Shown: positions 46,189 to 59,706 of the stretch, piece after piece
Layout of the letters: each line of letters begins with the position of its first letter
Position numbering within the stretch: position 1 is the first letter of the stretch
Assembly (NCBI GenBank): GCA_005406025.1
Contig: BGZK01000154.1
Coordinates: 1-64,000, forward strand
Direction: 5' to 3'
Origin: Eumeta japonica
Taxonomy: Eukaryota > Arthropoda > Insecta > Lepidoptera > Psychidae
Length of the DNA stretch: 64,000 nt
Made by a program: the position numbers and the translations under genes
The notes under the pieces: model-generated
Database searches by the model: none
Told to the model about the DNA's origin: nothing
What the model saw: the letters and a program-made list of their open reading frames with translations, nothing else

Positions 46189-49100
46189 GTAAGTTTTTTA
46201 ATCTGTGTCTCCGGTATTGCGGTACTTTAAACTTTCTGTATTCGGAGCTTTATGTAATTAAATGGGATAGCTTTTGATACTCGTATATGTACAAAATGTT
46301 TACGGTATTTCTAAATCATTAAACGGTTTTCACATAAAATATGAAATGTACAGTTCTGCAAGTTTCCTTTTGTACAAGAATTTCATCTAGGTATTTCAAA
46401 TAACCATAACTAATTATATGTACTAAACACTAAATTGCACTTTACAACATTATAATAAAAAAATGTGGAATAATTAGACGCCAAGGCCATGAGAGTCTGT
46501 GCGTGTATGGAATGGTCCCCTCTATCTATCTCATTCTAACGTACGCTTATACCACGTTGTTTCTCTTTTCCATTGCCGATCTCGCGGCAGTATGAACTGA
46601 GTGTATGCTTTTTTATAATTGATCGTGATGTAGCAATTCTTTTACACGATCCATTGTTTTCCATCTCCTCTCTCATTACTTATTCCGTCGAAACTTCACA
46701 GAATTGCTGTTATCCCTCATTTTCCTGTCGTTTTTCAAATTTCCCCGTATGTTTTTTGCTGACCACCAGACACTGGCGGTCGTGCCGCGCTTCGCACCGA
46801 CCGTACGTTCTCGTACCACAAGTAGACCGTTTAGCTTTCAACACAACAATATTCACATTCTATCTGTCACGAACAGCTGTTGTTCTTTAAGCTGTTAGTC
46901 AAATATCTATGGTGATCATCATACCGTGACGGAGCGGGTGTGACTGGATCCTTAAATAGATCTCGACAAAAGCGTGCGCAAAATGTATGTGCGCGGGAGT
47001 GCGTTGACTTGGAAAAAAAACGGCGTTCTCACGGTTTTTTCAATGCGACTAAATAGTTCACGAGAAATTTGTACGTTGATAGTTTTTTAATTTTGTTATT
47101 CCCGTTTAGAATTCATATCGAAATAGCAATTCGTTAGTCATTTTTTAATAAACTTATTCGATACTGTATGGCCATTTGAGATGCATATAAATGATAATTT
47201 TATTGTATTTGAATTATTCAATTGTTACCTACCCACTTTTATTAATGATTGTGAAATTAAATAACATGCTTTCACTTTTCTTCTGTTACAAGACTTTAAA
47301 TTGTTAAATATATATTTGAATTATATATATATAGAAACCCGGATCTTTGACCGGTTTTGTAACATATGAAAATCAACTAGTTTCACATTTCCTAATAGCA
47401 TGAAGGTTTTATTCGTTGTTTTAGATTTAGTGAAGACGATTCTTTACGATTACGTTTTTACTTTTTCCGTCCGAAGATGAATGAACAAAAGAACATGACT
47501 CTTTTGCCAAGTCGACTCCGAAGTCGCTGAAAACCTGTGACACATGCGAAAAAAAGGAGCAGTAGGTACATCGACGGCCGCGGTATCCGGCCGGAACCGG
47601 TCCGTATATCACTTTTGACAAATGAATGAAACTCATAAACTTTCTTTGGACGCCGAACAACAAACGCCCGCTCCGACTTTCGAACGCGCATTCCGTATTT
47701 GAAACGCGTCGCAGCTCTGTTTTTGAGTGTCGTCAGCGCGCGCGACCGCCGCGGGCCGCCGCCGACCGCCGGGCCGACCGCCGCCGACCGCACGAATCGA
47801 CTGCGGCGCCGTAAACTGTCCGCGCATCGAACGGGAGTGTTCATTTAACGAGGAACGATCGGGCGATCGCCATCGAAAATATGAACGGGCAAATCTGGAC
47901 GTGACGCGACACCCGCTGCGCGCGAGCACGTCGCCGCGCCCGCTATCTCGAGTTCAACAACACCCGCGCTCGTTTCCAATTCTCGCCCGCGACCTCCGCC
48001 GCATTTCCTGTGCTACGTTCACTATTTTAGTGACTATATTTCTCTTTCGTCGACTCCGACATGCTCATTAATCGGAACGACATTTCGCGATCGAAATAAT
48101 CATATGGAGCTTATTGATTTCCGTGAGTCGGCGTTTTTGCAAAGGTCAAAGATGTATTACTTGAACTGAGCAACCCTCGTGTATAATATGAATTCAAACA
48201 TTAATATTTCCGAAATGGCCCTAACGATTTCAATGTAAGTCCTTACGGTGATAATAATAAGTTTGCTATTGCTTTTTAAATTTCTCTGCGTAAGTGTCTT
48301 TCTTGAAAAAACGAGATAAAACAATATTCCTAAATGTCGCTTTACTATTGTTTCTCAACAACAAATAACTCACTACGCAAAGGCACTGCATAAAATAAAT
48401 ACATAGGTGTTTTTTAATTTATGTAGTGTTATACGTATCGTGTATCTATCAGCTTCTGGCTAAAGGCCGTACGATTATCGGCCGGCTGTACACTCCCGTC
48501 GCTCCTAATCCAGACCAAAACCTACCTCCCCTCCTACAATTACGCTCCCTTTGGTGTATCGAAACTTGGTACTTTCAGCCATCGCGACTGGCCGAAGGCA
48601 GAGCGAATAATCATGATAATTGCCTAGTGTTATATTGTATACCTAATACGCTCAGTAAAGCTCGCTTTCCCCAAAATTAGTTTCAAATATGACTCAAAGT
48701 GAATATCTCCGTTAATTCATTTGTTTGCGTAAAGACACGAGTAAAACGGTTCGAGTGAAACGACAAGGTCGTGTCGTTCAAAAACAATACCATAGACTAC
48801 AATGGAGGAAGAAACCCCGGCGGCGCGTGCTCCGGCGGGCGCCGCGGCCGGCCCCGGCGAGCCTCGCGCGAACGGGCTCGTCCATCGGCGCCGAGGCCGA
48901 GTCGCGGGCGCGCGGGGCTAGGGCCGGGGCGGGCCGTACATCTCACGTGATACCTTCAGGTCTGATTCCAAATTTGATTTGAGATCCAGTCAAAGTTTTT
49001 CATTTCATATTTTGAATTTACACCCAGTGAGGCTATTTCGTAAGGAAAAACAACTTATAAAAAATACGGTTCGCTTCAATGCAAATTATGTTAGATGCTG

Positions 49101-52100
49101 CTACATTTTTCATTTCCTAATCACGAACTTACTATAACACCATTCGACACCGAGCAGGAGATGAATATGTTTTTTTTTTTACTAAGCAACTGCTACATTT
49201 TTCTCGTACCATCACAATCCTCCTCTGTACAATCATGACAGTAGGGAGCTGTCCTCTCGGACCGAAATGCACTCGACCGGGTTTAAACCACGCCGAAGAC
49301 CGTGGGCGTACACGCATATCGAACTCTCGATACCAAAAAATATATCAAAATCTACTTCTAGCTTATGTCATAGAACATTTATTTAGAAATATTAGTCAAC
49401 AATAATAATGAAATGGTCACGAACGATCGAGTCGGATCACGAACGGCCCCGGCGAGCTCTGCGAACGGCGACAGATCGACGTTACGCGGCTCACAGAAAC
49501 GGTCGGCAGCGGTGGGCCGCGTTTTTTGTCCGTCTGCGCGTCGGTGACTCACCCGGGGCCTTCCGGAGTGCTCGCGCGCGCCCTCTGCCGCGGGACTGCC
49601 GACGAACATCGCGCTTATGAAGCCCTCCTCAATAAAACGATATCATTCGCCACTCCGCCGGCCCGATGCGCCGTGCGCGTGCGCCCGGCCGTAACCGTCG
49701 GTGTCGTCGTTTCGCCGTTCGCTTGCGGTTTCGCTCGCCGACATCGAATGAATTTCTTAGCCTTTCATATCCATCGACCGCGTTGTCCGTCCTAATACCG
49801 ATCTCGATTCCGCTCTCGAAGTAATCTTATTACCAAATAGAAACCTAAGATTTTAATAAAAATTACCTACGCTTCGATGCGCTTTTGCTAACGAGTCAAA
49901 AAGAAGTATAATTTTTCCGAATAAGTATAGTGAATTAAATGAGCTTTAATATTGAAATAAATTATATAATTACCGAATCATTGAAAGCAACTGTATAAAA
50001 TTAATAGTATTATGATGTAATTCGGCGTCGGCTTACAGAACGCCGCGGCGCGTTCACGGTCAAAGGTCGGCCGGTACCGAGCACCGGAGCGTCGGGACAG
50101 TCACCGCGCCGCGCGCGCCCTCTCGCGGTAGAGGCCCGCGACCGCGCCGTCACGCGACCGCCCGACTCGCTGAAGGCGGTGAGCTCGGCTCGTCGGGGAA
50201 AAATTTTGCGGTTTTTCAAGCGACCGAAAGATCTTGTTAAAATAATCGATTCGCTGCAGACCCGATGCACTCGGACCGCCGGTCGATGGGCTACTCAAAT
50301 TAATCGTTTATCAATCGATAGTCCAACGACGGTTTTGACTTCAAAGGTCCGCTTGAAACGGTCGGTTATTGATTAATATACCTACACACGTAACGAATAT
50401 AACATCGCTCGAAACGGCGGAACGGTCGCCATACGCCGACCCCGCGCGGATCAGCCGCGCGCCGGCGCGCCGGCTGGGAAACCGGTTGCGCGTGATATTC
50501 ACGTTTGAAATAAGTTCGTTGGAAACGGGCGGACTTTGCATCGGAATTGAAATTTCGACGCTTTAAACGAATCTTATTTCTTGGAAAAACATGTAGCAGG
50601 TGCTTAGACAATTCCAAAATGACGTCGCGCAGCCCACGGCCATTCGACGCCCGGTCGGCTCGTCCTGTTCGCTACGGCTCGGGCGTGTCGGCGCCGGCGC
50701 CGGTGCGGGCTCGGGACGCTCGCGCCTTCACCGGCCGAAACGACGTCGGCGCAGTCGAAGACGTGCCTAGCGTCGTCCCGGTGTGCCTATCGATGGTCTT
50801 GCAAATTTATATCGCGGATTTAACTTTTCCCCGTTGTTATTTTCAACGCTTGTCGTGCCAATGTAATAACGATATTACTCAAAAATTAGTTATAATAAAG
50901 AACATAATTTGGCCATTACGAAATCAAAAACATGTCCGACAGTCAGACGAACAGTCCTACAGACACAGGGTTCAAAACTCCCAAAGCTAAATGTGCACGA
51001 ACCTGCGCCCACGTCGACCGCCCTCGTCCCGTTGGCCACTGCACCGCCGGCGCCGGGTGACGCAACGGCTAACGATAAGACAGACAAAAGCTTTACTTTC
51101 CAATGGAATTTTCTTGAACATCTGTCGTGCATAATGATACAGTTAGTTGCATAAGCATAAATTATTTTTTTATATAGTCGTTTAGACAATTTTCTTACGA
51201 TATTTTACGAGCTACTAAATACTCAAAGGGCGCACTGCGTGGACACAATGGCACACGAAATCCCGATTGCAGCGAGCGCTATTTGCCGCGAGGACGGTGC
51301 TGCCGACGCGCGACAGCGGCTCGGTGGTCGCCACTTCTACAAGTTGTCTCGACAGATGGTGTGCGAAATGTAATTTATTGTTCTTGTTATATCATTACGC
51401 CACGGCGGCTCCTTAGTTGCGATGACTGCACAAAAATTTATTTGTTTATCTTTAACCATTTATGTCATTGCCAGGTACCACATTGATTAAAGTCATTTGA
51501 TTATTTTACAGTTATTTTAGTGGAAATTAACGGAAACGAATAAATTTAAATTTCAAAAGAAAAAGTACAACTTATTTGCAATCAATTAATCGGTAAATAA
51601 CTCAAGTGGTAAATCTTCAACGGAAGTTTGATTTACCGTTATCGTGGTTTAATTACATAGCAATATGTCGAAAAAAGATATTCACCGTGAAACACGAAAT
51701 AGCCAACGACGTCGACGAAAGGACGTCTCGAAGGTATAATAAACATTTCGCAAAGTCAATAAACCCTTTCAGAGTCAGCGATGAAAATAAATGGCGGTGT
51801 TGGGCGAACACCGCGGGTGAGCGCGCGCCCTCCGGCGCTGGACGTGGACGCAGCCCGCCGCCCCCTCGGGCACCGTCACGCGCGTCTCGTCGCTGCGCCC
51901 TGGAGCCGGCGCACACGATACCTACGTTGTAGTTTATCTTCGTAGGAGCGCGATAGGGAGTGGCAGCCTATTACGCGTTATAGGTTATAAGCTTACGTTG
52001 CCTTTTTTAAGAGTTCGAGCCATTTGCAAATGTAAGACAAAATAGTATCGTCACTTTTATCACTTTACACTGAGAATACACCGAACTTCGCAGCGAGAGA

Positions 52101-52295
52101 AGAGCGGTCAAGCGACGAACACGTCGATCGGCGTTTCAGATTTTAGGCAAAAGGTGACGAAAGTAACTAGTTCGTACGTTACGTTAAACCTAAACGGTCG
52201 GCGGTGGCACAAAACCACCGACGTACGGTCGTAGACGAGTGCCGTCGCGGGCGCCGCTCGTGTTCTGAAGTCGCGCAGTGCCGAGGTCAGGCCGC
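46189..52295. other. Putative intron DNA dominated by CpG-dense blocks
   Basis: CpG-dense blocks lie at about 47,560-48,070, 48,800-48,940, 49,410-49,780, 50,030-50,490, 50,620-50,790, 51,000-51,070, 51,800-51,910 and 52,080-52,290, with AT-rich DNA between. Many overlapping frames of 60-150 codons occur on both strands in each block; none has a recognisable domain, and their overlap points to composition. I see no transposon. Confidence 0.35.
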
Positions 52296-52323
52296 CGCAA
52301 AGCCACTACACGGTGGCTTTGCG
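52296..52323. repeat. Perfect 11-bp GC-rich hairpin
   Basis: Arms 52296-52306 (cgcaaagccac) and 52313-52323 (gtggctttgcg) are exact reverse complements around a 6-nt loop. On the minus strand no T-run follows, so it is not called a terminator. Confidence 0.88.
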
Positions 52324-54015
52324 AATATCAAATATTAATTAGTGACTTGAATATATATTCCGCTTTTATGTTGAAGACGTCTTCTCCAGATTACTCTTGA
52401 ACTGTATAGTCGCTTCGCATAAGTTCTTCGAATAGCTTTTGTTTTGAGTAATCTTAGAAATTGTAAAAATACTAAAATAAATTAGCCGATTAGATAAGGA
52501 CGACGTCACTGTGACAGCTCCACGTAATATTCTACTTCTTCAAGCGAAGGTAGGAGAAGATCTTCGATCCCTCGTTATTGCGTTGTTATTTCGCCGATTT
52601 TCATTTCGTCTTTCCTTATCTCATCGGTTTACTCGTATATTAAATCGAGATCTGTAAATTTCAACCAAAGGCACCAATCGCCCACGGTGTCCGGGTCAGA
52701 GGCGTTCGCGTCCCTCCGGCCGCGTCCGGGCCGCCGAGCGCCGGGGCGTATTCCTCGTCCGCCGGCGGCCGGCGCCTCGCGCTCGCTCCACTCGACCCGC
52801 GTCGTGTTCGCACAGAGCCGGTCGCCGCCGGAGCCGCCGCAAATAGGTCTCGGATGCGCGCGTCCGCGTCGGCCGGTATTCCCGTTTTGAGGTCGAGGTC
52901 TGGCCTTCGGCGGTCCGGCGGGTGGCTGTCCAAACTGCTGCCAGATTTCCACCGCTCTCGATCTCGTGATCTACATGACAATTGATATGTTCCGAAGAGT
53001 CGAAATGGACGGACGCAGTGAGAATTGTGGCCTTAGCGTTTCTAAGAAACGGCACTCGGGCGAAATATCACGTATACGCTAACCTTTTTGGAAGAATCTC
53101 TCTGGCACAAACAGACAGACGAAGGCAGACAAAAACTGTTCCTGATATGAAACTTATCTCGCAACTTGGCGGGTGTGACAACGTGACTGCGAAATCTGCA
53201 TGCGCATCATTTGTAGAGGCCAGTCCGCACTCGATACCACCCACTATTGAGTAAAGTTTTGGAGTTAATCACCATTTAAAGATCAACTCGAAGGCCTCTT
53301 TAAGATCATTTCCGACTGCATTAACATTTTATATTTTACCGATACTTTTATTACAACTATATAGAAGCTAGTGTCACCAAAAAACGCTTTCTATATTTTT
53401 GTCGGCAATTACTTGTTAACCCCCTGTCTAATCATGTTGTGATTTATTGGCTCCTATTACCTATTTAGTCTTATTGTTAACGGCTTAGGCATACAATCCC
53501 ATTTTCTACATCTAGTTAATATCTCTTTTTGGTAAGTTATATTATGCGAAGAAATTATTATAAATCAACATTTACACACAATAAGTAGGTAATTATTTTG
53601 TGTTGTATTATAGATGGAAGATAAAGCAACGTATGCTCTACTCGAGGACTTGGTAGAATTTTCGGCGACGCGACATTTTGTGCACGACAAAGGATAGGTA
53701 ACAGAATACGACAGTAGATATTATACATTTGAATAGCATATACAATTTAATTTTAAGGCAATACATATGCAACAATATATTTAACAACGAAACATAAACT
53801 TGAATGTTTGCCGAATTACGTGTACCAACGAAAATAATGAACAAATTCCTAAAGAAAAAGTGGTTTTCCTTATAAAAAGTAATTTAACAGCTTTTTATCT
53901 TTATACAAACATTAGAATCAAAATCCATTACAAATCAGTCAAGAATCACTTTAATCTAGTTTTACATTTAACGATTTAATTTTGCAATAGTTATGAAATC
54001 GATATCTTATCAATA
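52324..54015. other. Putative intron DNA, no gene seen
   Basis: A CpG-dense block lies at about 52,670-52,960 with four overlapping frames that look compositional. The rest is AT-rich. Confidence 0.35.
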
Positions 54016-54434
54016 TTAGGGTGGTCGTTAAAAATTAAATTTCTTGCGACGCCCCCCTTAAAAGCTTCCTTTTGATGTAAAACTCTGGGAAAAATTTTCT
54101 TATTTAATTCAAAATAACACGTGCCGCTAGACGATCTAAGTTCATTTTTGGGTATAATCATCTTTTTTGTGAATATTTCATAAAAAATACAATTTTATTC
54201 GAAATATAAAAAATTATAGAACTCAAATCAATAAAGAAACAATAATTGATCAAAATAAGAATAAATAAAATTTAAATTCAAAAAAATTAAAAAAATGATT
54301 ATACCCAAAAATTAACTTATCGTCTAGAGGCACGTATTGTTTTGAATTACAAAAAAAAAATCAGTGTTTTTTCATCAAAGGGAAGCTTTATAGGGGGCTG
54401 CCCAAAAAAAATGAATTTTTAACGACTATCCTAA
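54016..54434. mobile_element. Fold-back MITE with about 150-bp terminal inverted repeats
   Basis: The left end TTAGGGTGGTCGTTAAAAAT (54,016) matches the reverse complement of the right end TTAGGATAGTCGTTAAAAAT (from 54,434). The two arms stay alignable inward for about 150 bp: both contain an aagcttccYtttgatg word (54,062-54,077 on the left) and both contain tttttgggtataatca (54,145-54,160 and 54,297-54,312). About 120 bp of AT-rich DNA forms the centre. There is no coding capacity. Arms differ by scattered substitutions and small indels, so the insertion is not recent. The superfamily is not assigned. Confidence 0.8.
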
Positions 54435-55666
54435 TTAATATGTCAAATTCACAATTACGATGAAATCGTGTCTGTCATCCGAGTGTTTTAGTTCACCGAT
54501 TGTGCGGCAGAGGCGCCGTCGTCGTCAGCAAACCAATAGAATTGCGTTACGTAATGCGGAATTGGGTTCAAGAAATATAATTTCTTTATTGTCATATTGA
54601 CAATCTAATAAAATTGTTTTAGATGACAAGGCCGCCGATCACCCTCCGAGGTCGCGCGCCCTCGTGTGGCGTTTTGAGTGTGCCGTGCTCTCGCTAAACG
54701 CGACCGGAAGATATGTTCTTGATCGTGAAAGGACCTAATGTTGGATCGATAGAAGGGCCGGCGCCCGTCGCGCGACGGACGCACGAGCTTGGAGGGACTT
54801 CGACGCGTGCGCACTGACTCGACCGATGGGCTTTAAACATCAACGGGAGACGTCTCGATGTTCGCCTTTTCTATTTTATTTCCAAGTAATTACTTCCATT
54901 TCGATGCGATATTGACGTAAGAACATGCCGTAGGGACGTACGCGGTAGTCCCTTCTCGCTCCTCATATCGTTCATTTCGTTGTAAGGTGTCTAGGTTCCG
55001 CATCGGCCTCCTCGGGCCCGGTGCGCGGTGGCCCCGACTCGAACAGATACAATGTCCGCATGCACGTGTCGCGTATGCATAGGCACCGCCGTCGTCAACT
55101 GCCTGCTGCCAAAAACTACAATGTTTCGCCAGCGGTCGTCGAGCGCGCGTAGCGGCCGCCCGCCGCCCGCCGCCCGCCGCCGGTCTTCAGTTCCGTCGGT
55201 TTGATTCGTCATCGCGTTCGGATAGAATATGCTCGCCCCGGGGCCTCTTGCCTTCGTGAATATTATTTTTTCCAAAGTAATAATTTCGGTCGAGCGACCA
55301 GACGATTGTTTGTAAATGTTTTGAAAGTGAATCGGAGGACACGGGCGCGTTCGTTGCGCGCGCGCCGGTTAGGTTCAAAGACACCACGTGTGCGTCGGTA
55401 GTATACTGAACGATGTAATCGAAATTAAACTCGCTTAGAAAGGCAGATCGAAGGTGAAATGTCATAGAGTGTAAGGATTAACGCACACAGGATGCGCCGT
55501 AAACTATACGTACTTAGCTGCATACGTACATCGTTTGAATGCACCCGTAAGAGATCTAGATGATCGGTTAAAATCATATCTCTCCGTGTTGCATTATTTA
55601 TTGCTATAACATTTGCTTCTATTTGCTTATTATCATTAGTCATGTTTCATCAATGATTGCCGCTTT
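54435..55666. other. Putative intron DNA with CpG-dense blocks
   Basis: CpG-dense blocks lie at about 54,630-54,830 and 54,990-55,390, including a short (cgcccgc)n tract at 55,155-55,184 similar in words to the 35.9-kb tract. No gene was recognised. Confidence 0.35.
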
Positions 55667-55712
55667 ACCATCCATAAATTATAAGGTCACAACCTTATAA
55701 TTTATGGATGGT
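55667..55712. repeat. Perfect 21-bp hairpin resembling joined MITE ends
   Basis: Arms 55667-55687 and 55692-55712 are exact reverse complements around a 4-nt loop (caca). Each arm starts accatccataaatta, sharing ccatccataaatta with the terminal repeat of the MITE at 2,571. It may be two terminal repeats with almost no interior. Confidence 0.9.
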
Positions 55713-58700
55713 CCCTTATAGGATATATTTTGTTCCGTAGTGACGTACGAGCTAAGCAGTGACGACAAAGGTGAATCAGGTCACATGAAAGATGCTTTTG
55801 AATGCTTAAATGGCTTACGCTATTGGTAAACTACAAGAGACATATTAAATTAATGAATTTGCATAGCTCTAGATCTTGAAAAGATCTACAAAAAAGTTCA
55901 CAATAGCATATGTATATCTATTTTCCGAGGATCACCCACAATAAAAATTTTTGTCTTTTAAATAACACCCAGCGGTCGATCGAGGGGGGCGACGACGGTC
56001 TATCGGCGGAGGATCTTCCCGCTTACTTATTTATTAAAAAAAAAAACTTAAATAATTCTTTATTCCACGCGAGCAGAACCGCGGGCACAACTAGTCCCTT
56101 CTATACTTACAACTAACTGAATCGAGAAAATGTCACTTTTATACGGATGTCCTACGGGGATAGCAACGCTTCGGGCGCGTGTACCGCCGCCAGCCGGCCG
56201 GCGAGCGCCCGCGCACGCGCCCGCCGAATGGAGTCGAGTGAGCTGAAACAATGGCCGGCGTCAGCGCCCGCGCACCTGTCGGCGCGCGTCGCGTCGTCAT
56301 GTCGAGGACGATGTTTTTTTTTTATTTATAAAAAAATTAACTGATAAATAATTTCGGAATATGGATTTATTTATATTTATATAAAACGAAATAAATCGTT
56401 ACTAATATTTAAAGAAAGAAAACGTGTTTGTCAGTCTTTTAATTCCAATCAGGTATCAGATTGACTTTGCTCGGTTTCCTCGTCGAAATAAAAATACGTA
56501 TATGTACGTGTTTCTCAAATGGAAATGTTAGACAAATAAGCTTTCAGTGTTGAGGTGTGTTGACAAAATTAGCTTTGACTAAAGTATGGTTAATATTTAC
56601 ACCTACGTAAAATGTCGGCCGCCATGAAGTGTAGGACACTCAAAGGTATTTGCCTTAAGTGGCAGACAGACAGTTCGAGGCGGTGCCAAGTCCAGTGTGT
56701 CGCGGACGGGCCGCTCCGTTTGCCCGCGGGTACGTTCTTTTTTTTAATGAATATGGAGCAATCATGAATATTTCATGTCATCAACGACGTCATTTGCATA
56801 ATTTTAAAACGAAATGTAGGTAAATTAGAGATATCGTGAATTGTTTGAGTCGTTGTTATTTATTATTTCTTAATAACATGTAAAATCTATCAGTAAGTTC
56901 TTTCAAACGATGCCAATAGTAGGGCCTCGTCGGCATGCGCGTGCACCGATCACTTGAAGCGTGAATCGTGTCGCGCGCTTACGGCTCGAGTTCCGTCATC
57001 TTCTTCGTCGAGGTTTCCGATTCACTCCCGAGTACCCTCTCGCGCCGCCGCCAGGAAGGACAAGACGGATCAATTTCTTGAGGGGAAAAGCATGGGATAG
57101 ATTTATAGACCGAATGTCAGTAGGTATAAAGTAGGTATGGTCCGGCGCACGTACATAAGTAGGTGGTTATGTTTTTATCGATTTGTGTGCCCGTGTACAA
57201 TAGTGACCGTTACGCACATAATGTTCTGAGATCTCATTTAATTACCGATTTTAATATTCATCTCAAAAACATAATGCGAGGATCGGAGCTCCCGCCGGCG
57301 GACGCCGCCCGCGCCGCCGCCCGGAAAATAAACATTCAATTTTCTGTCTCAAACATAACTTCATAAAAGAATTTCATAATTGTTATATAACGGAAACCTA
57401 AACTCGATAAGGCTATACTAATTTAGGGATCGTCGAACTCGGCCGAAAATATTTATTACGTAGCGTAAAACAAACTCGAGTACGTTATATGAGGGCGCCT
57501 CGTCCCGGGGTCGGTAATGGAAAACAAACAGTTCTCTTTTCGGGCGGGAACGTTTTCAACGGCGCCGCCGACTGGACGCGTTTACCGCACGAGGTGGGTC
57601 CGAGCGAGCGGAGCGGCGATTGCGCAAGTCGTCTCGTTTACCGAACAGATAAATGTGAGCCTTCAATTATTTCAGTCGGCTATTATTGCTACATTTGAAT
57701 CCGTTATCGGTCGTCCGTATAAGAATCCAATTTCGCAAATAAGTAGGGCGCGCGGGCCGAGCTCGGACCGCGAGTCGTTCGCTTCGTATTGTAAAAGTGC
57801 CGGTGTTCGTGCTTTTAATTACGCGACAGCTTCCCGCTCCCCAAAGGCGAACTCTGCTCGTGCTGGTTGATCGGCCGTCGAATCGAAAGAGCGAGCGAGC
57901 GCCCGCCGCGGCCCTGCGCCCAGCGCCGCCGCCCCGCGCGCCCGGCGGCGCAGGCGACGGATGGCGGCGGCCGTGCGCTTCACTTCCTCGTTTTGTGGTG
58001 TGTGCAGCCTTTAAACGCCGAGAACCCGACAGCTCATTCCTCCGTTCGTCGGCCGGCCTCGGACCATTAACTGGGACGATGGACGTATTCTAGATTTTCA
58101 TTTCTTATTTCAATTAGTTATTTTAAAATCCAAGCTATCAAATATCCAAATAAAATCGAAAAGTTTGTCGCTATGTGAAAAGAAAAATATTGTTTATTTC
58201 AAATGACGTAACCGCATCGATTCGGTTTTTTAACCGTAAAAGAATAAAAGATAGTCTAAAAAAAACATTTATTCCAAACACTAAAAAAATGGCGCTTAGC
58301 AACAGAATAATGGCTGCGGTTGCGAGAAGACCCGTGCTCGCCAGGCGTCGTCTCGCGCAGCGCAGATCGGCCAGTTCCTGCGCGCGGGCACCCTCCGCGA
58401 CGGCCGACGCGCTATGAATTGCACTAAATTGCTCAAAGTCACGTGTTCTATTTGAATTGCTACCGACACTGTTTTTAGAAAACGAGCCATTTCCGCAGTC
58501 AATTCAGAGGTAAATTAATAACTATAGGGGTCGCTTTGCTGTACGTTTGTGGTCACCAACAATTATTACCCATTCATAACTACATAATTTGAAAAAAAAA
58601 GACTGATCGGTTACATCCATACGCGCACTCGTAACTACCCGACATGTTAATTTTTGTCTCAGACCTATGTCCTGTATGGTTGGATCGATGACTACAATAT

Positions 58701-58748
58701 TAGATGTGTGAATGTGTGTACATTGTCGAATTACGAACATGTAATCCT
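55713..58748. other. Putative intron DNA with CpG-dense blocks
   Basis: CpG-dense blocks lie at about 55,970-56,010, 56,150-56,300, 56,660-56,730, 56,930-57,060, 57,280-57,325 and 57,480-58,080. Several overlapping frames of 60-117 codons lack any domain. No transposon was recognised. Confidence 0.35.
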
Positions 58749-58782
58749 AAAAAGTGATATCAATTGAGTGGTATCACTTTTT
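58749..58782. repeat. 14-bp hairpin (one G-T pair)
   Basis: Arms 58749-58762 and 58769-58782 pair over 14 positions with one T-G wobble (58,760/58,771) around a 6-nt loop. The left arm starts aaaaagtgata. Confidence 0.88.
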
Positions 58783-59639
58783 CCGAGCGACTATCTTGCT
58801 TTGATTTCCTTGTTTTGATTTGAAAATTCTCATGAATATTCCTTCTAAATTCCAATGGAATATCTAGAACAAATATGGTAGCGTTAAACTATTTTTTCTT
58901 CGAAGAATTATAACCGCGAATCTGTAAACACGGTATTCCCGACCGCACGCCGGATCTCAGATCAGATAACGCCGCCGAGCAAACGCACGGCATTCAACGA
59001 GACGACAGACTTCCCGATCTGCGATCGCGCACGTCACGCTGCTGCGCCGGAGATTCGAAGAGAGCGATCGGTCGTCCGGGGCACGTTCCGCGTGTCGTAT
59101 TTTAAAAATGGCCGGATGACACCAAACTCGTACATTATTCGGCGTCGGGCGTCGGCGAAGGCCGCGCGTGCGGCCGACTAAACTGAACGCGAAGGGTTAC
59201 AGTGATTTCGTAAGTTCGCTCGACCCGTCACACCGTTTCGCCGTCTTCGTGCGCCTGCGCTGCGACGTCACGCCGGTGCGCCACGACAAGTGCTTTCGTC
59301 GTTCATTTATCTCGTGCGTTTTTTTACGATTCATCTGAGTAGCGAAATGCTTTGAAATTCTAAAAGTACACAAATATAATAATGCACCTGCAACAAAATA
59401 TGCGACGACCTAGTACACGTAACGTAACGGTCGCTCTGTACGCAGGAGTATCACGTATCGTCATAATGGTCATAATCGTGATCGATAAGCGCTGACCCTC
59501 GAAAACGAACGACAGAGCGGGTCAGAGGCGAAACGCGCGCGTGCGCGGGCCGGTCCTTTTTATCGAATGGCGAATACTCTGAAGCGAAACGACTATAGTG
59601 ACTTAGAAAAGTTAACCCCCATTAATTTTATAATCGATG
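58783..59639. other. Putative intron DNA, CpG-dense at 58.93-59.32 kb
   Basis: I recognise no gene here. The CpG-dense block has no long open frame. Confidence 0.35.
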
Positions 59640-59706
59640 AAGAGAAATGTCTCTTTAATCTGCTCGTTTATACAATAAACGAAATCTGTTCAATGAAACA
59701 GATTTC
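59640..59706. repeat. Cluster of three perfect hairpins
   Basis: Three exact hairpins lie in 67 bp: aagaga/tctctt (59640-59645 with 59650-59655), tcgttta/taaacga (59664-59670 with 59676-59682) and gaaatctgtt/aacagatttc (59681-59690 with 59697-59706). Loops are 4, 5 and 6 nt. The second and third overlap by two bases. Confidence 0.85.

Noticed and set aside
50547..50990. 147-codon ORF in a CpG-rich block
   Set aside because: No recognisable motif; several other frames over the same DNA are open on both strands.
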